From: Gammaproteobacteria bacterium
Lineage (GTDB): Bacteria; Pseudomonadota; Gammaproteobacteria; Pseudomonadales; Pseudohongiellaceae
Reading direction: 5' to 3'
Assembly: GCA_029245905.1 (NCBI GenBank)
Contig: JAQWOJ010000004.1
Span: 1-35,229, forward strand
Length of the DNA stretch: 35,229 bases
Part shown: piece after piece, positions 9,018 through 17,348 of the stretch
Layout of the letters: each line of letters begins with the position of its first letter
How positions within the stretch are numbered: position 1 is the stretch's first letter
The notes under the pieces: model-generated
What the model was told of the DNA's origin: nothing
Seen by the model: the letters and a program-made list of their open reading frames with translations, nothing else
Databases searched by the model: none
Made by a program: the position numbers and the translations under genes

Positions 9018-10883
9018 TTAATCCTCACCGCCGCCTTGGTCAGTGTTTTTCCAGGAATAAAATCCCATAAACATCTCTTCCCAGCTCTGCTCACCCCAAT
9101 TAATCTCAATATTTGGATCTGGGTTTGCTGGATTCTGGGTGGAGTTATCAAAAGCGCCTGTAGCGATAATTTGTGTTCCTGCAGGCACGCGATAAGGTTC
9201 TTCAAGCTCATGTGCTAGCTGCCAATTGAAATCGTAGTCTGGGACTGATAACAATAATTCTTCGCTCCCATCAGGATATTTAGCGACGAATTTCATGCGC
9301 TTTCCGCGAAAGTGCATATGTGGCATCAGGCTGTACAGTTCGGCTTCTTCCTTTATGTTGGTGACCAATTGCATTTCATGATCTTTGTCGCCAGGAGGTA
9401 TAGCTATCGAGAATGCGTTACCAACTCCACCACCCATCCTTTGCTCTGGTACCTCACCTTCGGGGTAAAACCAGATGGCAATTTCGCTCTCATCTGAGAC
9501 CTCTTTACCAGAGGTTGTGTAGTGTAATTGCAGATTTAAGGTTGTGCCTGCCTTAAGCAATCCACCTACGCCTTCTTCGGCCAGATTGAAGCTATTTCCT
9601 GGTGCATAGCCTGCGACTGAACCCATATCTGGATCGCTTCCGCCCAGCAATGGACCGAGATTAATGTCAGGATTCTCTTGGAAAATCTTAGCTACCGGAG
9701 GAGGATCACCTGCTGCTAGAGCAGCAAAAACTTGGGCACGTATCGCCTGCGCACGTTCCTCAGGAAGGCTGTTAATTGCGTTAACGAACAGTGTCTGTGG
9801 ATCTGCCGCGCCCTCCGGTGGAATTACAGTTGTAATGATGTGGTGAAGAACCTCCGCCTTGTCGGGGGATACTTCCGAACCACGCACCCATCTGTCCTCT
9901 GTTAATTTAAGGTCAATCGGTATGTCTCTGTAGTCAACTACCCCAGTCGCAGGCACGGCCTGCGGTGGAATCTTGACAATTAGATCGGGCTCACCTAATT
10001 CTTCGGCAATAACCCACTTGGTGTCTGGCCACTCTAGGCCAACAAGCGGGTCTGAATCACCGCCGTCTACCGGGGAGCCGGCGTTAACCCAGCGAACCAA
10101 TGTCTGCATATCTGCGTCCGAAAGGTTCATTTGATTCTTCATTTTGTGACTGACTTTAGTATCTATTTGCCCAGGTGGCATCCGCTTGGTCATGATCACT
10201 TCGCGAATCATGGGGGACCAACCTTGCAGAGCGAGCTTACTGTCCATAGCAAACGGAGCAATGCCGCCCTCTCGATGGCAGTTTGCGCAGTTCTCTGTGA
10301 TGATGGGTGCTACGTCGGTTATATATGAAGGCACTGTATCAGACCCCGCTCCGGTATATTCGATGCCAACACCAGTGGTCGCAACTGTCAGGAGGGAGTC
10401 ATCAGAACCATCTAATAATCGTGCTAGCGAAGCTTCAAGTTCTGAACTCGCAGGACCACGGTAGATTAACTCGAAAGATTTTGGGTCATAAACAACTGCT
10501 TCATCTAATCGAGTTATACCCAAAGCCTCGGTTACAAGCTGAGCATCATCCATAAGGACGGGTAACTGGGAACCTAATGACATCAGATCGTTCGAGACCG
10601 CTTCCCTGTCGGTTTCCATTCCGGGGTTCATTAGAAAAAATACGGCGCCCTGTTCGGCGTAAGTTTTCGCTATCTGCTGCAGTTTAGATAAGGCGTCTAA
10701 ATCAGTTGCCCCTACTGCATGCGGAAGGATAACCACGGCATTTTGGTCGTTGTACCAGCTCATGTGGTGTTGAGTACCTTGATTATCTATCAGCGCAAAA
10801 TCACCTACGCGCTCTCCGGCCAAAACCAAAGACGTAACGCTGGCCAGCATCGAAATTAAAAGGGTTTGGAGAATTTTTTTCAC
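9018..10883 (-). CDS. Redoxin-like / cytochrome c / PHM-like copper monooxygenase fusion protein, copy 1
   Basis: I chose the GTG at 10883, giving 621 residues, over an ATG five codons upstream. A GAGGA site lies eight bases before the GTG, and the resulting signal peptide aligns residue for residue with the paralogue next door. Domains: signal peptide (1-23); AhpC/TSA-like thioredoxin fold (about 24-150), with no cysteine; c-type haem motif CANCH (199-203), with a candidate axial Met in KRMPPG; and a two-domain copper type II monooxygenase fold (about 290-621). All PHM-type copper ligands are visible: LHHI (His347, His348), LQLHY (His454), PHMHFRGK (His522, His524) and EEMF (Met604). It is predicted to be periplasmic and to hydroxylate an unknown substrate, with the haem as a possible electron donor. 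Confidence 0.87.
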   Translation of the reverse strand: MKKILQTLLISMLASVTSLVLAGERVGDFALIDNQGTQHHMSWYNDQNAVVILPHAVGATDLDALSKLQQIAKTYAEQGAVFFLMNPGMETDREAVSNDLMSLGSQLPVLMDDAQLVTEALGITRLDEAVVYDPKSFELIYRGPASSELEASLARLLDGSDDSLLTVATTGVGIEYTGAGSDTVPSYITDVAPIITENCANCHREGGIAPFAMDSKLALQGWSPMIREVIMTKRMPPGQIDTKVSHKMKNQMNLSDADMQTLVRWVNAGSPVDGGDSDPLVGLEWPDTKWVIAEELGEPDLIVKIPPQAVPATGVVDYRDIPIDLKLTEDRWVRGSEVSPDKAEVLHHIITTVIPPEGAADPQTLFVNAINSLPEERAQAIRAQVFAALAAGDPPPVAKIFQENPDINLGPLLGGSDPDMGSVAGYAPGNSFNLAEEGVGGLLKAGTTLNLQLHYTTSGKEVSDESEIAIWFYPEGEVPEQRMGGGVGNAFSIAIPPGDKDHEMQLVTNIKEEAELYSLMPHMHFRGKRMKFVAKYPDGSEELLLSVPDYDFNWQLAHELEEPYRVPAGTQIIATGAFDNSTQNPANPDPNIEINWGEQSWEEMFMGFYSWKNTDQGGGED

Positions 10884-10891
10884 GGATCTAG

Positions 10892-10896
10892 TCCTC
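10892..10896 (-). promoter_or_regulatory. Ribosome binding site that fixes the GTG start of copy 1
   Basis: GAGGA on the minus strand, eight bases before GTG 10881-10883. The paralogue has AAGGAG at the same eight-base distance from its own GTG, so this site supports the shorter start. Confidence 0.75.
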
Positions 10897-11168
10897 ATTA
10901 GGATTTTTTGAAATACTTAATTAGTCTTCTCTAAGGACTTAATTCTACTGCATTTCAAGCTAATTGCAGCAGCTTTTTTTTTTGTCCTCTAGGGGGCAGG
11001 ATTGACTGCCTGAAGAGGCTTCATCTGCGTGTCATTCAAGAAATTAGTATGTGTAAATTTACCCAAAACTGGTGTCAAATTTTGAGATTTACGGTGTGAG
11101 GGAACCCTTTTTAGCTTTGAAAACCAAGATGGTTAGGCCGCCCTCTGGAACCCAGAGTGATGAAGAGT

Positions 11169-11193
11169 AAAAAAAGGGGCCAATGATGGCCCC
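11169..11193 (-). terminator. Intrinsic terminator after fusion copy 2
   Basis: Read on the minus strand: stem GGGGCCA/TGGCCCC with a four-base loop, followed by seven T. It lies 26 bases past the stop of copy 2, suggesting that copies 1 and 2 are not one simple operon. Confidence 0.85.
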
Positions 11194-11219
11194 TAGTTAT
11201 GATTCTTAACGGACGCCCG

Positions 11220-13079
11220 TTAGTCCTCGCCATCTACCTGTCCTACTTCTTTCCAGGAATAAAAACCCATGAACATCTCCTCAAAGCTTTGCTCCCCCCA
11301 GTTTAAATCGATACTTGGATCAGGGTTCGCCTTGTTTTGAGCGGAGTTATCAAAAGCGCCAACGGCACGCAGCCATGTTCCTGCGGGGACACGAATGGGC
11401 TCTGCTAGTTCATGATTCAACTGCCAGTTGAAATCATAGTCGGGCACAGATAGCAGAAGCTCCTCACTTCCGTCAGGGTATTCGGCAAAAAACTTCATTC
11501 TTTTGCCACGAAAGTGCATATGAGGCATAAGGCTGTATAGGTCGGCTTCGTTTTTCACGTAGGCCATAATTTCCATTTCGTGATCTTTTGAGAAGGCAGG
11601 GATATTTATCTCAAAATCATTTGCCACTCCCCCGGTCATTAGCTCTTCAGGTGCTTCACCTTCGGGATAGAAGTAGATTCCTATCTCTGTCTCATCGGTA
11701 ACCTCTTTTCCGGAAGTTGTATAGTGCATTTGAAGGTTCAAAGTGGTTCCGGCTCTAAGCAGCCCTCCCGCACCCTCAGGGGCCAAAGATACTGCGTTGC
11801 CCGGCGCGTAACCGCCGAATTGCGGCAAATCTTCCTCGCTTCCGAGAATACCGCCGATTCCAAGACCCGGATTTTCTCTGAAGATCTTTCCTATTGGGGG
11901 CTGCTTTCCTGCGGCAACTGCCGCGAAGATTTCAGCCCTTATTGCTACTGCTTGTTCCTCAGGGAGATCATTAATTGCTTTGATAATAGCTTGTTGAGGG
12001 TCTGGCCTGCCCTCGGGCGGAATTACAGTTGTAATAATGTGGTGGAGAACTTCTGCCTTATCCGGCGCTACTTCGCTGGCTCTTACCCACCTATCTTCTG
12101 CCAGTCCTAGGTCTAATACTATATTTTTGTAGTCAACAACTCCTGTGGCTGGAATAGCTTGGGGAGGGACCTTCACGATTAGGTCAGGCTCTCCTAGTTC
12201 TTGCGCAAGGCTCCATTTTGTTTCTGGCCACTCTAGCTTTGCCAGAGGGTCAGTATCACCGTCTATCGGAGAGCCAGCATTGACCCAGCGAACCAATGTT
12301 TGCATCTCGGCATCCGAGAGGTTCATCTGATTTTTCATTTTATAACTTACTTTAGTATCTATCTGACCAGGAGGCATGCGCTTTGTCATCACCACCTCCC
12401 GTATCATCGGAGACCATCCCTGAACCGCTAACTTGCTGTCCATCGCAAATGGGGCAATCCCCCCGGCCCTATGGCAGGTTGCGCAATTTTCCGCTATTAA
12501 AGGTGCTATGTCTGCTACGTAAGAGGGCGTTTGATTAACTCCTTCGCCAGTGAATGCAATCCTAATGCCTTGCGTTCCGATTGTTACCAGAGAATCATCG
12601 GTGCCATCAAGGGTTCTTTTCAGCGCCGCCTCTAGTTCACTTCCCGCGGGACCTCGGTAAACTAAATCAAAGGATTTCGGGTCGTATACAACTGCTTCAT
12701 CGAGGCGCGTAATTCCAAGCGCCTCGGTTGCAAGCTGAGCATCATCCATAAGCACCTGAAAATCTGCGCCCATGGAGGCCATATAATTGGTGACTGCTTC
12801 CCTATCGGTGTCTATACCGGGGTTCATTAGGAAGAAGACGACGCCCTGCTGACCATAGGAATCCTCCAATTTCTGCAAGAAAGAAACGTCTGCCTCATCC
12901 GTCGACCCAACCGCCTGAGGAAGAATAACAACAGCGTTCTGGTCGTCGTACCAAGACATATGATGTTGAGTGCCCTGATTGTCAATGAGAGCGAAATCGC
13001 CTACTCGCTCTCCCGCAAAGAGTGGACTTGAGATTTGAGATAGCATCGCGAGTAACAGCAAATACAAAGTTTTATTCAC
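11220..13079 (-). CDS. Redoxin-like / cytochrome c / PHM-like copper monooxygenase fusion protein, copy 2
   Basis: A 619-residue paralogue of the next gene, with the same architecture and high similarity over its whole length; the most variable parts are the signal peptide and the loop before the second copper domain. It starts with GTG, preceded at eight bases by AAGGAG. Signal peptide 1-23, cysteine-free redoxin-like domain about 24-150, haem motif CATCH (199-203), and copper ligands LHHI (His346, His347), LQMHY (His452), PHMHFRGK (His520, His522) and EEMF (Met602). The haem cysteines are the only cysteines in the protein. The tandem copy with its own terminator and ribosome site suggests duplication and separate expression. 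Function is inferred as for copy 1: periplasmic copper-dependent hydroxylation of an unknown substrate. Confidence 0.87.
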   Translation of the reverse strand: MNKTLYLLLLAMLSQISSPLFAGERVGDFALIDNQGTQHHMSWYDDQNAVVILPQAVGSTDEADVSFLQKLEDSYGQQGVVFFLMNPGIDTDREAVTNYMASMGADFQVLMDDAQLATEALGITRLDEAVVYDPKSFDLVYRGPAGSELEAALKRTLDGTDDSLVTIGTQGIRIAFTGEGVNQTPSYVADIAPLIAENCATCHRAGGIAPFAMDSKLAVQGWSPMIREVVMTKRMPPGQIDTKVSYKMKNQMNLSDAEMQTLVRWVNAGSPIDGDTDPLAKLEWPETKWSLAQELGEPDLIVKVPPQAIPATGVVDYKNIVLDLGLAEDRWVRASEVAPDKAEVLHHIITTVIPPEGRPDPQQAIIKAINDLPEEQAVAIRAEIFAAVAAGKQPPIGKIFRENPGLGIGGILGSEEDLPQFGGYAPGNAVSLAPEGAGGLLRAGTTLNLQMHYTTSGKEVTDETEIGIYFYPEGEAPEELMTGGVANDFEINIPAFSKDHEMEIMAYVKNEADLYSLMPHMHFRGKRMKFFAEYPDGSEELLLSVPDYDFNWQLNHELAEPIRVPAGTWLRAVGAFDNSAQNKANPDPSIDLNWGEQSFEEMFMGFYSWKEVGQVDGED

Positions 13080-13506
13080 GAGGTGTGCTCCTTCTAATTA
13101 GCAGTGGTTAGTGACCAGACAAGTTAGTCTTGAGTATGTCTCTTACAATTTAGGTTGCGATAAGAAATTGCCAAACCCTAGTTAATGTCATGTATGAGTT
13201 ACGATTCTACCGTAATTTCGTCGGGTTACTGCAATTTTTTCTGCACGTAAATTTTTTTAAAATTTTCTTCTCACTAGGTCAGGGCCTGCGAGGGTTTTGA
13301 AGCAAAGAGTATTTGTATACTAAGCTTAGCCCGTTTTGGTTCATCCTAGCTTTTTAGTTACTGAAAATTTAAGCAAGCGAAAAGGAAGCTTTAGCATGAA
13401 AAAAAGTCAAAAAGGTCTAAACTGAGAGGGTGGCAGCAATTTTTTGCAGGTTAATCTTTTTTAGACTAATCAGCGTAATGCATTCGGTATAGCACTGGGC
13501 GAACTC
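13080..13506. other. 427-bp divergent intergenic region
   Basis: Separates fusion copy 2 (-) from ferrochelatase (+). It is AT-rich, contains the ribosome site of copy 2 (13088-13093, minus strand) and a nine-codon plus-strand mini-frame at 13396-13425. TATACT at 13316-13321 could be a -10 box toward ferrochelatase but lacks a well-placed -35. No larger gene seen. Confidence 0.6.
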
Positions 13507-14553
13507 ATGAAAAAAGCGATCATTCTTCTTAATCTCGGCACTCCAGCAGAGCCAACCGCAACGGGTTTGAGGGAATTTTATCGCCACTTTTTTTCCGATC
13601 CTTTTGTCTTCGATTTTAATCGCGCAGCGCTTTGGCTTCTAAGAAACTTGATAATATTGCCATTCCGAGCACCCAAGATTGCAAAGGATTACGCTAAAAT
13701 TTGGACAGAGCACGGCTCGCCATTGAAAGTCTACGCGGACCTGTTGCAAAGAAGTGTTCAGCAAAAATTTAACGAAAGCGGTGCAGAAATAATAGTTGAG
13801 AATGGGATGGCTTACAGCGAACCTTACATCTGGGACGTTATGAGTAAGCTGGAGGTCCGCAATGTGAATGAGATTCTTTTGCTGCCTATGTTTCCGCAAT
13901 ATTCGACAGCAACCACGGCATCTATATTTGATCAGGTAGCCAAAGCGGCAAAAAAATGGGAAAAAGAGCCGTCCTTGCGCTTCGTGAATGACTTGTTCCA
14001 AGAGCCGGCATTCATAAGAGCCTGGAAAAATGTCATCACAAAAAATCTGAATGTGGATGAAGTGGACCACGTCATTTTCAGTTACCACGGAGTTCCAGAA
14101 AAAACGATTAAGAAAACTGATGCTGACAATGTTTGTGAATTTGGCAAGTGTTGCGAGGCTATCAATTCTCAAAATCGATATTGTTATCGAGCTCAATGTG
14201 TTCAAACCACCGAGGGGATCGTTAGCGCGCTAGGGTGGAATGATGTCAATTATTCGGTTGCATTCCAGTCACGTTTTGGCCCTCTCCCTTGGTTGCAACC
14301 TTACCTAGATGAGCATATGAAAGTGCTAATAGAGAAAGGGGAAAAGAAGATTGCAGTTGTGACTCCATCATTTATCTCTGATTGTCTTGAAACACTTTTT
14401 GAGATTGGCGAGGAATATAAGCACGAATTTTTAGCGAGCGGAGGGAAATCATTTCGACTCGTTCCAAATTTGAATGATGATGATGTATGGTTTTCCTCAG
14501 TATTTGAGATAGCCAACCGCCATCTCCAAAATTCAGAACATCGCGCGAATTAG
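13507..14553 (+). CDS. hemH: Ferrochelatase
   Basis: A 348-residue protein that inserts ferrous iron into protoporphyrin IX, the last step of protohaem synthesis. The family pattern is continuous: LLNLGTP at the N-terminus, HGSPL, LLPMFPQYSTATTAS, the catalytic histidine in SYHGVPE (His194), FQSRFGPLPWLQP, and PSFISDCLETLFEI with the conserved glutamate (Glu295). An internal insert carries five cysteines (210, 215, 216, 226 and 231, ending CYRAQC), the arrangement known from bacterial ferrochelatases with a [2Fe-2S] cluster. It lies beside genes for several haem proteins, which it would supply. The ribosome site is weak. Confidence 0.97.
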   Translation: MKKAIILLNLGTPAEPTATGLREFYRHFFSDPFVFDFNRAALWLLRNLIILPFRAPKIAKDYAKIWTEHGSPLKVYADLLQRSVQQKFNESGAEIIVENGMAYSEPYIWDVMSKLEVRNVNEILLLPMFPQYSTATTASIFDQVAKAAKKWEKEPSLRFVNDLFQEPAFIRAWKNVITKNLNVDEVDHVIFSYHGVPEKTIKKTDADNVCEFGKCCEAINSQNRYCYRAQCVQTTEGIVSALGWNDVNYSVAFQSRFGPLPWLQPYLDEHMKVLIEKGEKKIAVVTPSFISDCLETLFEIGEEYKHEFLASGGKSFRLVPNLNDDDVWFSSVFEIANRHLQNSEHRAN

Positions 14554-14657
14554 GTCTTAAGACAGTTTCTTAAATAAGGCTGTGTTTTGATAGATCGAGC
14601 CAACCCGAAACCTAAGAAAATATATATGCTCCGGAGCCCTGGGAATGGCCCAATTGC

Positions 14658-15230
14658 TCAGTAAGGATAACCTTGAAGCCTTGGCTCTTTCGGAAACCAA
14701 TCAGGAACCTGAGCCCAGTTTTCCTCGTTTGGCATTTTGACGTCAGGTAATGAGTCTTGGTTCAACACGAGTTGGTCATCGGTGATTACATCGTTAAGGT
14801 AGAGAAGGTATGCCGTTAACGAATAAACTTCGTCGGGCAGCAGAGTTCCCTCAAGGCCCAGGGGCATCCCTCGATTGATGTAATCCCACACAGTAGTCGC
14901 GAAGGGGGAGCGAATCGGTAAAATCCTGCCATAGCCCCACGGATTCTCCAACACACCTACATCCCTTTTTACTAATCTAGGCGCTATGCCATCTGTACCG
15001 TTAGTGCCATGACAACCAGCACACCCTTTTTCTAAAAAGAGTTGCGCCCCTATATCTGCAGTACCGCTCCCTTCTGGAAGTTCTTCACCCATAGGTGAGA
15101 TGGAAATATCCCACTGCGTAATTTCTTCAGCAGTGGGAGTCCTGCCAACCCCGTATTGCGTTGGCGATTGCGCCGTAACTGTTAAGCTTGTTAGAACGAC
15201 TATTGGCAGTAAGAATTTAAATGATCGCAT
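14658..15230 (-). CDS. Monohaem c-type cytochrome, SoxD/SorB-like subunit of sulfite dehydrogenase
   Basis: A 190-residue exported cytochrome. The frame is open upstream to 15491, but the ATG at 15230 is chosen because a clear signal peptide follows (MRSFKFLLPIVVLTSLTVTAQ), and it overlaps the sulfite dehydrogenase gene by only 14 bases, a layout typical of translational coupling. The haem motif is CAGCH (70-74) and the likely axial methionine is Met122 in NRGMPLG. IAPRLV, NPWGYGRILPIRSPFATTVWDYI and LTAYLLYLNDVI resemble the haem domain of SoxD. Full SoxD proteins usually have two haem domains and are nearly twice as long, so this is a shortened single-domain partner. It would accept electrons from the Mo subunit. 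Confidence 0.85.
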   Translation of the reverse strand: MRSFKFLLPIVVLTSLTVTAQSPTQYGVGRTPTAEEITQWDISISPMGEELPEGSGTADIGAQLFLEKGCAGCHGTNGTDGIAPRLVKRDVGVLENPWGYGRILPIRSPFATTVWDYINRGMPLGLEGTLLPDEVYSLTAYLLYLNDVITDDQLVLNQDSLPDVKMPNEENWAQVPDWFPKEPRLQGYPY

Positions 15231-16464
15231 TGTGTACGCTTCCGTCAGAGTGAATTCTCCAAGGCTGGATTGAATTGTCTTGACCACGAACCCGGATCCT
15301 TTCCCCTGGGGGAGTCTCATAGAATTCTCCAATTTCTTGGCGAGACGGTTGGATTTGCCCAAGCTCGTCAATGCAGCGAGACTGCAGCTCACACTCCGAC
15401 CCATCCCAGTCCCAATCAAATGCAAACAGAGTGTGCGCCATTGGCTGAGGCTCGCCACGAATTTCGGCGTCGAACCAGTTCTCGCCGCCATCCGTCGTCA
15501 CTTCAACGCGCGCGACTTTTCCGCCTCCCGACCATGCAAGGCCGCTGACCTGATAATACCCAGTTCCAGGCAATTGCATGCCCCCGGATGGGTGAACAAT
15601 CACAGACTTGGGACCTATTTGATAACCCAGTGCTGCTGTTACGGGATCTTGTGTTAGGTGACCGTAGTCGTTGTAGGTCATGTAATACCTATCGACCACT
15701 TTTATACGGCGTAACCACTTCACATTGAAAATGCCCTCAAAACCTGGAACTAGCATTCTCAAAGGGAAACCCTGCTGTGGGCGCACGGGCTCACCATTCA
15801 TAGCATAAGCAAGGAGCGTGTCGTCCATCGCCTTGGTCATCGGAATACTAGATGCACCTTTCACGCTCTCTACTCCTTCGGCGACAATCCACTCAGCGCC
15901 ATCCTTGACGCCTGCTTCCTTGAGAAGGGTTGAAAGAAGAACCCCTGTCCATTCCGCATTACTTGTCATTCCGTGTGTTTCTTGCACGGTGGTCATTCTA
16001 TTATTAGCCCGGTTTCCCGCGCATTCAACGAAATGCATTCTGCTTACCGATGGCAAGCGCTTCAACTCTTCCATTGTAAAAATTAATGGGTTATCGACCA
16101 AGCCATGAATCATAAGCCGATGCTTTGAGGGGTCGATGTCGGGCAAATACGAACCGCGTGTGGTACCCATGTAGAAAAGCGAGGAGGGCGTAATAACACC
16201 ATGTTGTTCTTGCAATGGCGTCGCTATATGAAAGTCCAGACCAAAAGTGTCTGGAGAGTGACGACCACCATGAGGGATCCGTTTGGAGTCCACGAACCGT
16301 GATCGAGAACCGTAGGCAACCATATCGTCAGAACCTTGGATAAAGGTCTCTGGACCGGCAAGCTGTGCCGAGGCCGCATTGGAGGCAGCTCCAACCGCAA
16401 CACCGCTCGCTAAAGCTGCACCTTGCCTTAAGAATTCTCTTCGATCGGTTTTCTTTGAGCTCAT
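15217..16464 (-). CDS. soxC: Molybdenum-cofactor sulfite dehydrogenase, SoxC type
   Basis: A 415-residue protein with a Tat signal (DRREFLRQ, residues 7-14, then an Ala-rich segment ending near AASAQ). It belongs to the sulfite oxidase superfamily: HRLMIHGLVDNPLIF starts the Mo domain, and FVECAGNR carries the Mo-ligand cysteine (Cys148). The C-terminal half is the dimerisation domain (VARVEVTTDGGENW, FDWDWDG). SoxC homologues oxidise sulfite or protein-bound sulfane sulfur in the periplasm and pass electrons to a cytochrome, here encoded by the overlapping downstream gene. No soxXYZAB genes are in view, so a role as a stand-alone sulfite dehydrogenase is plausible. Other sulfur or sulfoxide substrates remain possible. 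Confidence 0.9.
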   Translation of the reverse strand: MSSKKTDRREFLRQGAALASGVAVGAASNAASAQLAGPETFIQGSDDMVAYGSRSRFVDSKRIPHGGRHSPDTFGLDFHIATPLQEQHGVITPSSLFYMGTTRGSYLPDIDPSKHRLMIHGLVDNPLIFTMEELKRLPSVSRMHFVECAGNRANNRMTTVQETHGMTSNAEWTGVLLSTLLKEAGVKDGAEWIVAEGVESVKGASSIPMTKAMDDTLLAYAMNGEPVRPQQGFPLRMLVPGFEGIFNVKWLRRIKVVDRYYMTYNDYGHLTQDPVTAALGYQIGPKSVIVHPSGGMQLPGTGYYQVSGLAWSGGGKVARVEVTTDGGENWFDAEIRGEPQPMAHTLFAFDWDWDGSECELQSRCIDELGQIQPSRQEIGEFYETPPGERIRVRGQDNSIQPWRIHSDGSVHNAII

Positions 16465-16725
16465 GGTTTGTCTCCTTTTGCCCTTTATTTTTTTATGCTG
16501 AATGGATGAACACGTGTAAGAGTATAGTACGGAGATTAAAAAACCAAAAGCCTTACTTTAATCAGCCGCTACACGCTGGGTTTAGGCGATTTACAGAACG
16601 CTCGCTCGATGAAAAACCCTCTGTTAAGACACTAATTCCTGAATTAGTTTGTATTTTGGTCTATAGTTGGTCGTGTGTTCAACAACCTGCGGTAAATGAC
16701 CGTTATTCAAAAGCGAGGAAAATTA

Positions 16726-17280
16726 ATGCCTGACGCCTTAAATACAGACTCAAAGAACTTAAAATCTTGGCTAGGTGTCGGAATTTTGACTTCTCTTGTG
16801 GTATTCGTCATAGGATTTTTAGTTTTTTCGCGCATATGTCCGTGTGAGGTCACGCCAGGTGGGATGTTATTTGGGGAGATCGTTGAAGCGCCAGTTTTAG
16901 ATTGGAATGCAACGACGGCTAACACCGAAAATCTATGTCAATTGCAGATATGGGCGGGCATCAGACCGCATTCAATTAATTTGAACTGTATGGCAACCCG
17001 AGAGGGAGAATTATTTCTAAGTTGCTCAGTTTGCGATCGGAAATATTGGGCAGCGCGAGTTGGGCGAGATGAGAAAGCGGTACTGAGATTGGGTAGTCTG
17101 TTATATCCGGTCCTAATCAATCGAGAGTTAGATCCGATAGTTATGGATAGAGCCTTTAGAGCGCGAGTGTTGAAGCTTCAAAACACTGACCTTGAGACGA
17201 TGGTTACACCGAGGCCGCCACTGGATCAAAAACGCTTCGATCACTGGTGGACGTTCCGCGTTACCTCGCGAACCTCGTAG
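16726..17280 (+). CDS. Membrane-anchored protein of probable split-barrel type, copy A
   Basis: A 184-residue protein. The ATG at 16726 is favoured over 16696 because GAGGA lies six bases before it. Residues 16-35 form one transmembrane helix, followed by ICPCEVTPGG. The rest matches the protein at 23575-24078: PGGMLFGEIVEAPVLDW and GELFLSCSVCDRKYWAARVG align with PGLIIGGTLTEAPADF and GVITATRPDDGYWARRI. The pattern of a short strand, a YWxxR-type motif and a VLRLG strand recalls split beta-barrel flavin/F420-binding proteins (DUF385-like), but the match is distant and no binding residue is proven. The next gene, a TonB receptor, begins close by, so they may share a transcript. Confidence 0.6.
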   Translation: MPDALNTDSKNLKSWLGVGILTSLVVFVIGFLVFSRICPCEVTPGGMLFGEIVEAPVLDWNATTANTENLCQLQIWAGIRPHSINLNCMATREGELFLSCSVCDRKYWAARVGRDEKAVLRLGSLLYPVLINRELDPIVMDRAFRARVLKLQNTDLETMVTPRPPLDQKRFDHWWTFRVTSRTS

Positions 17281-17348
17281 AGTATGGACTTCCGTTATTC
17301 AAAGTAGAGAAAGGGTATAGCGCTATCCACGCCGCGCATTCTGAAAGT

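Larger units (their letters stand above)
10884..11219. other. 336-bp spacer between the two fusion genes
   Basis: No gene seen. It holds the ribosome site of copy 1 near its left end, a terminator for copy 2 near its right end, and an 11-T run on the plus strand around 10975. A TTGACA hexamer on the minus strand at 11073-11078 could be a -35 box for copy 1, but no good -10 box lies at the proper distance. Confidence 0.6.

Noticed and set aside
11050..11078. Sigma-70 promoter for fusion copy 1 (TTGACA on the minus strand)
   Set aside because: The -35 is perfect but the best -10 at legal spacing matches only three of six bases.
13639..14205. 188-codon open frame antisense to ferrochelatase
   Set aside because: Entirely inside hemH on the other strand, with no recognisable protein features.
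14628..14637. Ten-base palindrome GCTCCGGAGC between ferrochelatase and the cytochrome gene
   Set aside because: No loop and no T run, so not a terminator; too short to claim as an operator.
15280..15657. 125-codon open frame antisense to the sulfite dehydrogenase
   Set aside because: Low-complexity composition without motifs and wholly covered by soxC.
16465..16725. Possible small gene between soxC and the anchored split-barrel-like gene
   Set aside because: Open frames here have no ribosome site or family match; the region is better read as a divergent promoter.
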